NCBI GenBank assembly: GCA_025024175.1
Contig: QCXZ01000045.1
Coordinates: forward strand, 3,474,649-3,538,648
Origin: Rhyzopertha dominica
Lineage: Eukaryota > Arthropoda > Insecta > Coleoptera > Bostrichidae
Direction of reading: 5' to 3'
DNA: 64,000 nucleotides
In this document: in pieces, positions 48,165 to 58,084 of the stretch
Numbering within the stretch: the stretch's first letter is position 1
Layout of the letters: the number at the start of each line of letters is the position of its first letter
The notes under the pieces: model-generated
What the model was told of the DNA's origin: nothing
Database searches by the model: none
Seen by the model: the letters and a program-made list of their open reading frames with translations, nothing else
Made by a program: the position numbers and the translations under genes

Positions 48165-48480
48165 ATACAGGGTGGGCCAAGTGAACGTATTTCTTCAATA
48201 ACTCCACAACTATTGAAAATATGAAAACTTTTTTATATAAAAGTGATCTAGGCTTATAGGCTGTATATTGTAAAAATATTTTTGAAAACGGTTCACTTCC
48301 GGTTATACTGGAAACACATACCAACTTCCTTATTTTAAATAGAACACCCCATTTTTGTATTCCTTGTTGAATTCTAATGTCATTTTGTATAACATACAAT
48401 ACCTCTAAAATGTACAGTTTTCGAGAAAATAAGCGCTAAAGTAAAAAATTGTCGTTTGCAGCGCTGCCCGCCATTTTAAA
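48165..48480. mobile_element. Short element starting ACAGGGTGGGCC
   Basis: ATACAGGGTGGGCCAAGTGAACG followed by non-coding AT-rich sequence is the usual left border of a class of short insect elements. The right border is not clear. No ORF. Confidence 0.35.
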
Positions 48481-48834
48481 TATCTTCCAAAATAAGACAC
48501 CTAGAAGACTGCAGTTTGCATGTCGCGTAAGTTTAGAAAATGGCCTATCATTTACATTTTCAAGCAGGTTTATTACTTTTAAATTGAAATTAATACATCG
48601 GTTGCCACATGAAATATTTAAAACTGTTATAAGTCAATTTCTTTAAATGGAACATGCAACCTTTTTTACACCATCAGATGCAAAATTAAATTATCTTTAA
48701 TTTGATATGTAGTTGTCTGTATCTATTACTAACGGTTTTCCAACAATTTGTGTTTTTCTGATTTTTTAGATTAAAATGGCTTTTATCAGGTACGCCTTGA
48801 CGAGTGATTGTTTTGTTCACATCAAAAAGACAAG

Positions 48835-50330
48835 TCAGTTTAATAATCCAAGTGATTGAATTTGATCTGTGTATTGCAAATACAAGTTAATCATGGCTTT
48901 TACACAAGCAGAATTGACCAACATGATTTTTGTACTGGGAAAATGCCAGAGGAATTCCTGGCTTCTTCCTTGCTTTCTCCTGCCATCCAGCTTCCTCTGT
49001 GCTATTGCTTTCACCATTCGTTTTTCTGACATTCTTTCGATTTGCCCTAGGCATTGCAGCCTTCTCGATTTCTACTATGTTTTGGTTTTGGTATAAATCG
49101 TATATTTCCCTATTTGTTCTTCTCATATAACGCTCTTCCCCCNTCTTCCCTCCATAAATTCGTCGTAAAATTTTTCTTTCCCATCTTAATATAAGTTGGC
49201 ATTTTTTTGTTAGTATCCATGCTTTCAAGCCGCACAAGAGAGTTGATATAATCACAGTTTGGTACAATTTTATTTTTCCTTTTCTGCATACGGTTTTTGC
49301 TGTGACCAATTGGTTCGGTACCACCACACATCTATTTGCTTTCACCAATCGCCAGTCAATTTCTTTTTCTTCATCAGTCTTACTGGCAATCCATACGTTG
49401 TAAGTATGTTGGCGGTCTCTCTCTCTCAGATACAAACTTAAACGAAAACAGTCGGAGCCGGACCACGGCAATAACCCAGACGAAGGCGGGTCGGGGTCTT
49501 CATTAAAATTATAGATTTATAGAAACGAGAAGAAAAAGAAGGAAAAAAAAAGAGAGCGCCACGAATTTGCTTCAGGCTCCGTACGGCACCAAATCCGAAA
49601 TGCCAAGTTGAATAAAGAAAAAACTAAGTTCAATCCGAGATACGAAACAAATTTATTCTTTCTAGTTTAGAATTAAGAAAAACAATGGTGTTGTATAATA
49701 TGCAAAATCTCACAACAAAGTTTTCGCGAACGCCAGATTCGCCAGAACTAATTGCGCAGCCAAAAAAACGTGATACTATCGACGTTACAACGTCTAGATA
49801 GATATATTCTGATACTTCTTTAACTTCTATTTTGCATCTGTCAGATTGGATTTCTATTTTTCCATCTGCTTTCCCCATTCCTATACTCATGAACTGACTC
49901 TTCTCTCCATTTATGTGCAACTGAAATAGTTTATTTGCCGCTTTTGCTAATGTTCCTTTGTCTCTTGCTATTATTGCAACATCATCAACATAAGCTAGGA
50001 CCTGATGATCTTTGTACATGATACTGCCTGTTTTGTTTAACTGACTATCTCTCATAATCACTTCCAATACAATGTCAAATTGCATCGTTTGGTTTTGGAT
50101 CTCCTTGTCTAAGACCGGTTTTTACATGAAATTTATCAGAAAATTTTCCTCTTACTGTAACTCTGCTCTTGTATCTTCTAAAGTCATTTTTGTCAGATTT
50201 ATGAACTTAGCGGGTATCTGAAATTCTTCCATCTTTTTCTGTAACTTATTTCTTCGTATTGAGTCATAAACTTTCTTAAAATCAGCAAAAAGTATGACGC
50301 TATAACAATACTGTACTCTTTATATTTTTG
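48835..50330 (-). pseudogene. RTE-like LINE relic, split by a solo LTR
   Basis: From about 50310 downward on the - strand, the RT fingers/palm part can be read in broken frames (ADFKKVYDSIRRNKL region). Then 50085-49800 carries the catalytic block AYVDDVAIIARD and downstream region. 49390-48887 carries the C-terminal region (LYQTVIISTLLCGLKAW, ILRRIYGG, a degenerate HV end). Between them lies 391 bp of unrelated, GC-richer sequence, the LTR. Excising the LTR and one 4-bp duplication brings the two parts into one frame (SEYIYLDV to WIASKTDEEKEIDW). Contains one N at 49143. Confidence 0.82.
49399..49789. mobile_element. Solo LTR, 391 bp, with ACGT target duplication
   Basis: The element starts TGTAAG and ends GTTACA (TGTAA/TTACA inverted ends) and is flanked on both sides by ACGT (49395-49398 and 49790-49793). 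It has a TATA-like TTATAGATTTATAG near 49506 and an AATAAA at about 49611, the order expected for a + strand LTR. No internal retrotransposon sequence is present. The size and 4-bp duplication fit Ty3/Gypsy-type insertions of insects; the family itself is not identified. Confidence 0.8.
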
Positions 50331-50699
50331 ATAGGATAATTTTTCCATCAATTATGATGCATTATTTCAACATGCAGCGGTAGCCACTAAATAAATGCCA
50401 AGATGTCATGGCACAACCAAGAAAACTAAAAAAATATATTTTTTTCACTGTTGGTTTATTTATAAACATTCACTTCAAAACAGTAAATGTTACACAGCAT
50501 TTGTTTAATTCCATTTTAAGAATTTATCTGTACGTTGGTGCCACACACTTATATGTTTAAATGTGTTGCCCCTGTACGTGCCTCGTGCTGAATCTGCAAC
50601 ATATTTAAGTGGACATTCGTGGCAGTAATCAGCTATAGTCAGTCAATCGGTCGACTAGAGTAAAAGGATAAAATGCTTCAGATCGTAAATTTATTATAA

Positions 50700-51620
50700 G
50701 CTCTCTTTTCCACTTATTCACTAGAGTAAAAAAAGGAAATTAAGCATCTAGGGAGACTTATGCCTGATTTCAACTTAACAGCAGCAGCAGGAAGGCAAAC
50801 CAGAAGGTTTAAGCCAAGCTTTCATAAAAAATGAACACTTGGTTAAGCAAGCCAATGTCTACAAACTGAGGCTGAAAGATACAGATTTCATTTCTTGACT
50901 GACAATTTTATAATTGAAAATAATTTTCCAGCAGTTAGAGTTGAGTCAAGTTAAACAGAATTTGCAAAACTGGAAATTCATTGCAAAATATCCGAGATCA
51001 AATAAATAAAATAATTGAAGGACTTGATATGTAATTTTAGCAGCTGAGATACTGCCTCGAAAAAACTTTTTATTGTACATAACCCTTTAAATAAAAAAAG
51101 CATCAAAAGTTTGCTATACAATTACCCTTAAATTAAAATTAAATCATGATCTTCTACTGGATACCTCAAGACTATCAAATTCTTTGAAGTTGAAAAATGA
51201 TCTGTTACAGAAGCACTTAATGATTATATCTTTTTCTGGGAAAGAGTAGACTGAAAACTGAATTTATGGAAATTTATGAAAGAGAGTAGTTAGTTGCATG
51301 TGATTTCCATTTCATTTATTATCCTTAGCTGCTTAAAATGAATCATGTATCTTTCAAGAAACACAGAAACTTCTGGAAATTTTAATCACTTCACCTATGT
51401 GGACATCAGAGCGATGTTTTTTAATGGTAGATTAAAATTTCTCCCAGAAATTCTATCAAAGGAGAAAAATTGAGTGTCTGCGGAATGCTGTTAGCTGAGA
51501 AATAATTTCTTAATAATATCGACAATTTCACTAATTGTCACAAGCCGCCACTGTCAACATATCAAGGAATAATGAAAGACTTTTTTAACTAAGAATCACT
51601 TAACAAAGCCAATGACAAAA
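50700..51620 (+). pseudogene. Possible hAT-type transposase relic
   Basis: In broken frames around 51390-51540 the + strand reads SPMWTSERCF and, further on, GEKLSVCGMLLAEK, then FLNNIDNFTN after a stop. This resembles the C-terminal dimerisation region of hAT transposases (an S-x-x-E-R-x-F step, then L-x-x-L-x-L-L-S/A-x-E-K). The upstream 50.7-51.3 kb has an aa composition that could be the rest, but stops and frameshifts are frequent. Confidence 0.4.
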
Positions 51621-52459
51621 AGAAACACTGTCTGCTAGCAAGTTTGCTCATTTTTCAGTTTTTTAATCAATTAAGGCGCTATAAAGGTATGTTAACGGTA
51701 CAACTTTTTTTTTTAATTATTAATTTTTTTATTATTATTGTGGCTGTGGTGCCTACATATTTTGACTCTACAGTATCAAAGCCATAGTATTGTTTGTAAG
51801 CTTATTGGATTTTGTTTTTAATTAGATAATAAAATTCTTAACATTTCAGTAAAGCTCCATAAAAATTACATCCGAAATTCTTTTTTCTTATCTCTCCATT
51901 TTGCCTAAAACGTTGGAAGAATTATTTCTGAAAAAAAGCAGAATTTGTGTTAATGCTAAACAAATATACAACAGAACAAGTATTGGGATTATCGTACATG
52001 TTTAAATTATGCAAAACTACTTTCTAGGCATAAAATCTGTGTAGTATAGGATTACATATTTACTATTAAGTGTAAAAAAATCAAACCTAATAGTAGAAAT
52101 AAGTATTTGGTTTAGAAGCCAAAAATACATTTTTTGTTGTACTTAAAGAATTCGAAATACACAGGAGAGGATAGTAAATGTGGATATTTTTATTATTATA
52201 TTATTATTAATTTTAAATCATTTTCTTTCTATCCAACATATCAATAATTCCAGCAATAAAAATAATAATTCAGTTTAATTTTAAAGTTACGTTATTATTA
52301 CTATTTTACAGCACAACAATTATAATTAATGTAATTATTACTATTTCACGACAAAATAATAATTCATATCTATTCAGTCCTCACTAGCTCATATTTTTAT
52401 TATGTCACAATATAAAATAACGGAAAGTTAACACAGGTATATTTTACATTTGCTCTTAT

Positions 52460-52990
52460 ATAGGGTGTTTCAGAATTCATTGTCATAAATTTTTGTGTAT
52501 GTTCCTAAAGTGAAATATGATGTAAAGTGAAACGCTTTGTTTTTGATATACAGAATGTTGAAAGTACAAATTAAAAAATATCTGAAACATGGCAATTTGT
52601 CGAACACTATTGTAATAGACGGTGACAATTACAAAAAACCTTAAAATTGAAAAAATTTTTTTTTGGAAAAATTGAAAACAACAATTTTATTGCTCAGTTT
52701 GCTCTAGCGTGTTTAGAAATGCATTTTTCACACAATATTTTTTCAAGCAAAAGAAAAACACTGGTGGCACTTACAGCAGGCCCATTAGATATGAAACATC
52801 ATTTAATGCCAAATTATTGTTTACGGCCGTATATAACAGCCTTCCAAAAATAGTAAAGTTTGAAAAAACAAGTTTGTTTAAAAATAGAATAATTAATTTT
52901 TTATTTTGTACTCCCTGTATATAAAAACAAAGCATTTCAGGACACATCTTTGTCAAATTTCACATCAGGAACACACACCAAAATGTAGAT
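52460..52990. mobile_element. MITE-like element with inverted ends
   Basis: The left AGTGAAACGCTTTGTTTTTGATATACAG region (52527-52555) is matched by the reverse complement of the right CTGTATATAAAAACAAAGCATTTCA (52915-52940), and GTGTATGTTCCTAAAGTGAAAT matches further out. Inside, 52709-52924 is open on the + strand with a YNSLPKIVKF...LF pattern like the last residues of insect LINE ORFs, so the element may have captured or derived from a LINE end. Confidence 0.55.
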
Positions 52991-53759
52991 GTGATTTTTA
53001 CTATATCATTAAAGAAATTTAGTTCTGAGTTTTCATAATGTTAGGCAGAATATAAATTGTTAAAAAGAAAGAGAGGATGATTAAAATTATGTGCCTGAAT
53101 AGGTAAAACACTGCAGTCAGAAAGAGACAAAGAATTGTAATTGTGCAAAGGCATTATTATGTCAGAACAAAGTAATAATTTGTGAACATTGTCATGTTTT
53201 CACTTTGTTACATTGCCATGTTTTTAAGTTGATATTAACGAAAATACAGGGTGTTATTAAAGTTAAGAATACAAATTACTTTTTCTTTAATATGCTTAGA
53301 TCACATCACATAGTTTGATATCTGTTTTTTTTGGGGGTGATTATAAAATTTATTTAAAATTTTTTATTGAAGTACATACTACTTAAGCTGAGAGTCAAAT
53401 TATTCAAGTGAAATAAATAGGCATGCAATAACTACTAAATTGATACACAAAAATGTGTTTTTCTGTTAACAGTTGGTTCTAGAGATGCCAATATTTTTAT
53501 GTAAAAAAGGGAAAGGATAACATTTTTTGAACCAAAAGTAATATATAGGGAAGTATAAAAAAAGTTTTGCAACTTTAAGTAGTTCTGCTAGTCGCTTGTG
53601 GCACTCTTTAAAAGATACAGAAAATTTTGAAATAAATTTGCATTCATTTGGATATCAAATTTTATCAATTTATCCTGAAGTGATCTATACATATTAAGAA
53701 AAATGTAGTTTATATTAACTTAGATACTGCTAATATGAAGTCAGTTAAATCTACTCATT

Positions 53760-54220
53760 ATTAAGCACTCTGTATATATATCACACTGTGATACAAATTG
53801 ATCCATTATGTTGTGGCAGAGCAGGATGCTTTCAAAACTTCAAATTGATTTTATTTGGAAATGGTGTATTGAATTAAAGTCTGACAAGAACAGTTTTTTT
53901 TGATGAATTTTTGAAAACAATGTTTACAAAAAAAATGAACATCAACTGACCTAGATTTCTACTACAATTTTCTTATATAGCAAATATGTAACATCAGATG
54001 TCTCAAAAACAAATGAATATAGGATAGTAGAGATAACTTTATTGTTTAATTCGACACCTTTAATCAAATCCTCCATAAAAAGTGGGGTCGTTCTATTTAA
54101 AATAGCAAACTTGTAGTCGATATCTTGGTCAGTTGATATTCAATTGTTTTTTGGTACTAAATTCTTCTCAAAAATTCATGAAACTTATTCCACTAGACTA
54201 CGGCCCTGTTCATTATATAA
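53760..54220. repeat. Degraded repeat related to 29.4-30.25 kb
   Basis: ATGTCTCAAAAACAAATGAATA, GTCAGTTGATATTCAATTGTTTTTTGG and neighbouring patches correspond to the worn units at 29.9-30.2 kb. No ORF. Confidence 0.4.
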
Positions 54221-54434
54221 AAACTATTTTTTGGAATGCACTTTTGAGGAAAGATAATTTGGATATAGATATTTTATGCCAAAAAAAAACTTAGAGCTGC
54301 CCCTAGAATATATGATTTAATTTTGTCTGTCAAGTCATGAGGCACTGTATAATAATATAAATAAAAAGAATTCTTCCTGGTAAAGTTGACTCACAGTGAG
54401 AGATTGTTTAAAGTAATGCATAATTTTGTTTCAG

Positions 54435-54848
54435 GCAAACAATCATATATCCAGGCTGCATCCAAAAGAGCGTTGTGTATACGAGGTTCTGGAGGATGAA
54501 AGGGCCAAGGCTGAACAGGCTCAAGTGCTTGAGCTCCAACCTGACTCCACCTACGGACCCCTCATTAAGAAATCAAGACTAAATTTCGTCAAAAGGGAAG
54601 ACAGCCAGAAATCGTATACTGCGAGAAAACGTACTTCTCCTGTGGCAAAAAAGTCGACGACGAAACAAAGCCAGCCCGAAGGTTTCTCCTACTACAAGTG
54701 CAAGCCGGACGAACTGGATTTAAAGAAAATCAGCACGACGCTTTCGATCAACAACACCCAGATGTCGATGAATTTAGAGCAGTTGTCGCATATTTTCCAG
54801 ATATTCCCGGAAGTTAGAGTGGAAGATTGCATGAAAACTGTTATTTGA
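54435..54848 (+). CDS. Zinc-finger gene, last exon up to the first in-frame TGA
   Basis: Acceptor TTTTGTTTCAG/GCAAACAAT, phase 0. NNHISRLH supplies the two His (H-x4-H) of the last finger, CPYC in exon 11. A Lys/Gln/Ser linker follows, then a conserved-looking C-terminal segment (YYKCKPDELDLKKISTTL, LEQLSHIFQIFPEVRVEDC). The frame meets TGA at 54846-54848, immediately followed by C (ATT TGA CCG). Coding character continues past this stop. Confidence 0.92.
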   Translation, partial: ANNHISRLHPKERCVYEVLEDERAKAEQAQVLELQPDSTYGPLIKKSRLNFVKREDSQKSYTARKRTSPVAKKSTTKQSQPEGFSYYKCKPDELDLKKISTTLSINNTQMSMNLEQLSHIFQIFPEVRVEDCMKTVI

Positions 54849-54983
54849 CCGCCGGAGAAACTAGGAGACTTGGACGAGTCAATTTTTAGTGATAGTGATG
54901 ACTTTGAGCTGGACGATTTTGTTCCTAGTCTGACAGAAGTTTTCGCCAGTATTCCTGATCATGAATACATGTTTATGGATTGA
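54849..54983 (+). CDS. In-frame C-terminal extension after TGA (candidate readthrough)
   Basis: Directly after the TGA, in the same frame, 44 codons are open to a second TGA at 54981-54983. The residues are strongly acidic and structured in composition (PPEKLGDLDES, SDSDDFELDDFVPSLTEVF, ending EYMFMD), unlike translated AT-rich UTR, which would usually hit a stop within about 15 codons. UGA followed by C is the leakiest stop context and the one favoured in the many known insect readthrough genes. Alternatives: the TGA is a base-call error or a fresh mutation (for example from TTA or CGA) and the extension is the ordinary C-terminus. Confidence 0.8.
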   Translation, partial: PPEKLGDLDESIFSDSDDFELDDFVPSLTEVFASIPDHEYMFMD

Positions 54984-55283
54984 CTTTTTTGTGCATTCCT
55001 CGTATGATAAGAAGTACCTCCTTTAGTAGTGTTAAGGAACTTTTTTTACTTAATGTGATATCAATAAGGTTCTCGTAAGACTTGCGGATTTCACTGAGCT
55101 GCCAATTCGCAAGTTTTTTGTTAGGAATGAGAAAATGAATGACTTCTTTTCACTTGTGTATAGTATTTACAGTTGAGTATCCGAGTGTATTGATAAGTTC
55201 AAACTCTAACTTGTATGTTTCTGAAAGACTATCTAAAAAATATGAATGCTCTATTTTTTTGTAGTTTTTGGTTATTACAACAC

Positions 55284-55289
55284 AATAAA
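55284..55289 (+). promoter_or_regulatory. Poly(A) signal AATAAA of the zinc-finger gene
   Basis: First AATAAA on the + strand after the coding end, about 300 bp downstream of the second TGA, in unique sequence just before the composite repeat at 55.32 kb. The UTR 54984-55283 shows no repeat or ORF. Confidence 0.6.
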
Positions 55290-55323
55290 GGCTTTTGTAA
55301 GAAGATGGAGTTTAACTAATTGT

Positions 55324-57850
55324 ATACAGGGTGATCAATTAAGGCTGGACAGCGGTTGTATCTTGGAAACTAAAAGTGCTACAATCTTGTGGAAAACTTT
55401 TTTTAGACAAATGTGGCCAAGTAGATTTCACTAAAAGTATTATGGAGTACGTAACTTTTCCACTAGGTGGCGTATTTAATATGACATAACTAAATATCAT
55501 TTTTTCCTCAAAAAAATGGCAATACAAGTTTTTGATCTTCAAAATGGCATAACTCAAGTATGGTTTAACCGAATTTAACGAGTGATGGCTAGTTTTAAAG
55601 CAAATTTTATGATCTTCAATATAATCATAAATATCCTATAATTTATTGCAACTTTTTCACAGTAGAGGGTGTTAATTATAAATTTTTTATATTTCTTCGA
55701 ATATCTTAAAAAATCAAATGCAACCCTATAGGAGACTTTATCGACCGTTGGTGGCTAGCGTGTGTCTTTGCAAATGGCGGAAATAAACAGTACTTTTTAT
55801 TATAATATACTTGTCTGTATCGCAAAATGAAACACAGATGGGTTCGCAACCGAGTATATTCAATATAATTATTACAAAGGAACTGGTAATGGTAACCAAA
55901 ACACACTCCTGGTAATAACTTATGTGATAACCGCTTAACTACATAACCGCATATTACTATTATAATATAATATCACACATGCTTTTTGTGTTTACATGTA
56001 TCTCCTTTTTCTTAATAATATTCACTGCCCACAATTTAAAAATGCTAATACGATATAACAAAAACAGCACTATTACACAATAATTCCGCCTTTTTCCAGC
56101 ATTAAAGTACTGTTCTTAATAGTTTATGTATCTGCCGCCAGATGTCGTGTCACTATTGTAAACTTGCCTATAGACTTTTTTGTTGTTTGTTATAGCTCAT
56201 TAATCAAGCAAAATAAATTTGAAAACCATAAGTCGACCTCTTTCTTCGCTTTTTGGTTACAGTAAAAAATCTGCGCTTGCGTCCTTGGGTTTGGCTTTTT
56301 TCTTGCTTGAAATAAATTCAGCTAATTTTTATTAATATTGTTGATTCTGCCTATTTGGCAATTGGCCAGCTCATTAGTTTTATTGTGCTTTATTGAGATC
56401 TTACATGTACAGGGTGATCATAGTTATTAAGGCTGGACAGTGCAGTGGCTGTTATCTTAGAAACTAAACGTGGTAGAATCATGGGGTAAAATTTGTTAAA
56501 CAAATGTGGCTACCACAGATTGCATTAAAAATATTTTGAAGTACATAATTTTACCGGTAGGATGCGCATTTGAAATAGCTTTCAAGAAAATGGTTAGTTC
56601 AGAAAAATCAAAACAAAATGTTGGTCTAAAATACACCCATTATAATCTTAGTTTACTTGTTTACTAATTTTGTTTAACACTTTTTGTCTAGTTGCCATGA
56701 CAACACCACCAGGAGGGATAGAATTTCTGTACCTTTGAAGTGAATAACTTAAGTTTGCTAAAACAGAATATAACAAACCTTTTTCAATTAAACTGCAAAT
56801 AAAGTTAATACGTATGTTTGACAATAGGGGATGTTACTTAAGAAAATGTCACGTTTTCTTATAAAGCTTATGTACTCTTACACTGGTACAAGCATATGGG
56901 TACAAGTACTTAATACAAGAACATATCAATGACACTCAATGATGTGCTACTAACTAACTCCCTGAGATCTGTTCTGGGAGGTGCGGTAAGCAAATGTAAT
57001 AATAGTAAAAACAATGTGTAATACAGGATGAAAACTTGGATAAGGTTACAAATAACGAAAAACAGTCATGGGTTACTGTGCTTACAAATAAGCACCTACA
57101 AAAGCCATTCAGTACTTAACCGCCCGCTACTTTCAGCAAGTACAATATCAAAAATTGAACACACCAGATAAAAATCATGAAAGCCGTAATTTATTAGTAA
57201 ACGTGTGACCTTTGTTAATAAACCCTAATTTTATTTGAAAAAAACAAAAACAGGCCGTCCAAGGATGGGTTCGCAGTTTTTTAATATAATTAGTTTGCTT
57301 GATTAATGAGCTATAACAGCCAACAAAAAAGTCTTTAGGGTTGCCCTTAAATATTTTAAGAAATTCGAACAAATATTAAAAAAAATATAAATAACGTCCT
57401 CTGTTGTCAAACAGTTGCAATAAATTATAGGTTATTTATGATTATGTTGAAGGCCATAAAATTCGCTTTAAAACTAGCCATCACTCGTTAAATTCTGTTA
57501 AACCATACTTGAGTATTTGCCATTTTGAAGATCAGAAACTTCTATCCCTCTTATTGTCGTTGCCATAGCAACTAGAAAAAAATGTGTTAAAATAAAATTT
57601 GTTAAGAAGTAAACATAAATTATAATTAGTTCATTTTAGACCAACACTGAATCGCAGTTTTTTGGAGAAAAAAGCGATATTTTGATATGTCCTATTAAAT
57701 ACGCCACCTAGCAGCAAAGTTACGTACTCCATAATATATTTAATGAACTCTACATGGCCTCATTTGTATAAAAAAAATTACCGCAAGATTCTAACACTTT
57801 TAGTTTTCAAGATGTAGCCGCTGTCCAGCCTTAATTGATCATCCTGTATA
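55324..57850. mobile_element. Composite inverted-repeat element (2.5 kb)
   Basis: The left arm 55324-55755 (start TATACAGGGTGATCAATTAA) and the right arm 57310-57850 (end TTAATTGATCATCCTGTATA) are reverse complements over several hundred bases. They share GTTACGTACTCCATAAT and GCCATCACTCGTTAAATTC (right-arm orientation). A third, + oriented copy of the terminal 200 bp begins at 56408. The right arm and the 56.6-56.76 kb segment also share GTTGCCAT...CAAC-type patches. No transposase frame. It looks like nested or rearranged non-autonomous elements of one family. Confidence 0.65.
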
Positions 57851-57851
57851 T

Positions 57852-57976
57852 GAAGGTAAGAATTTAGGATGGCAATGCCATCTGTCAGCATTACACTGGC
57901 ATGATGACAAAGCCACCTAGCTGCCTTAACGGGTACAGTTGGTTGAGGTGTAGACAGCATAGACATGCATTTTAAT
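57852..57976. repeat. Chimeric repeat patch
   Basis: The first 85 bp are the reverse complement of 20085-20175. The next 45 bp (AGTTGGTTGAGGTGTAGACA...ATAGACATGCATTTTA) match 46882-46926 inside the LINE of intron 11. Two unrelated element fragments are thus joined end to end. Confidence 0.6.
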
Positions 57977-58084
57977 CCTGTATATGGTTAAAAAAATAAA
58001 AATGAGATTAGGTTCCACAGTTCCTGATTTTAATCCAACTGTTTTTAATTTACTTAAAAGTTGATGCTACTCCTACAATGAATC

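Larger units (their letters stand above)
46446..54434 (+). other. Intron 11 (8.0 kb)
   Basis: Donor CTG/GTAAGT, acceptor TTTTGTTTCAG, phase 0. Filled by a LINE (46.46-48.12 kb, -), a short element at 48.17 kb, an RTE-like LINE interrupted by a solo LTR (48.84-50.33 kb, -), a possible hAT relic (50.7-51.6 kb), a MITE (52.46-52.99 kb) and worn repeats (53.76-54.22 kb). The stretches 51.6-52.45 and 53.0-53.75 kb are AT-rich with ATT-type microsatellite runs. Confidence 0.85.
1..55289 (+). other. Gene span: giant multi-exon C2H2 zinc-finger protein, 5' end outside the window
   Basis: Twelve coding exons were joined by GT/AG borders and reading phase. Without the extra T at 44296, the exons after the first sum to 4,968 coding bases (1,656 codons), so the whole chain stays in one frame. 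From the first Met in the window this gives 2,982 residues and about 28 C2H2-like fingers behind a charged N-terminal region. Such proteins are normally nuclear DNA- or chromatin-binding regulators; that role is inferred from architecture only. I do not recognise a named orthologue. The gene is 5' truncated by the window, since the frame is open before the first Met, and ends at a likely AATAAA at 55284. Introns range from 99 bp to 8.2 kb, and the long ones are full of transposons. Confidence 0.9.
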
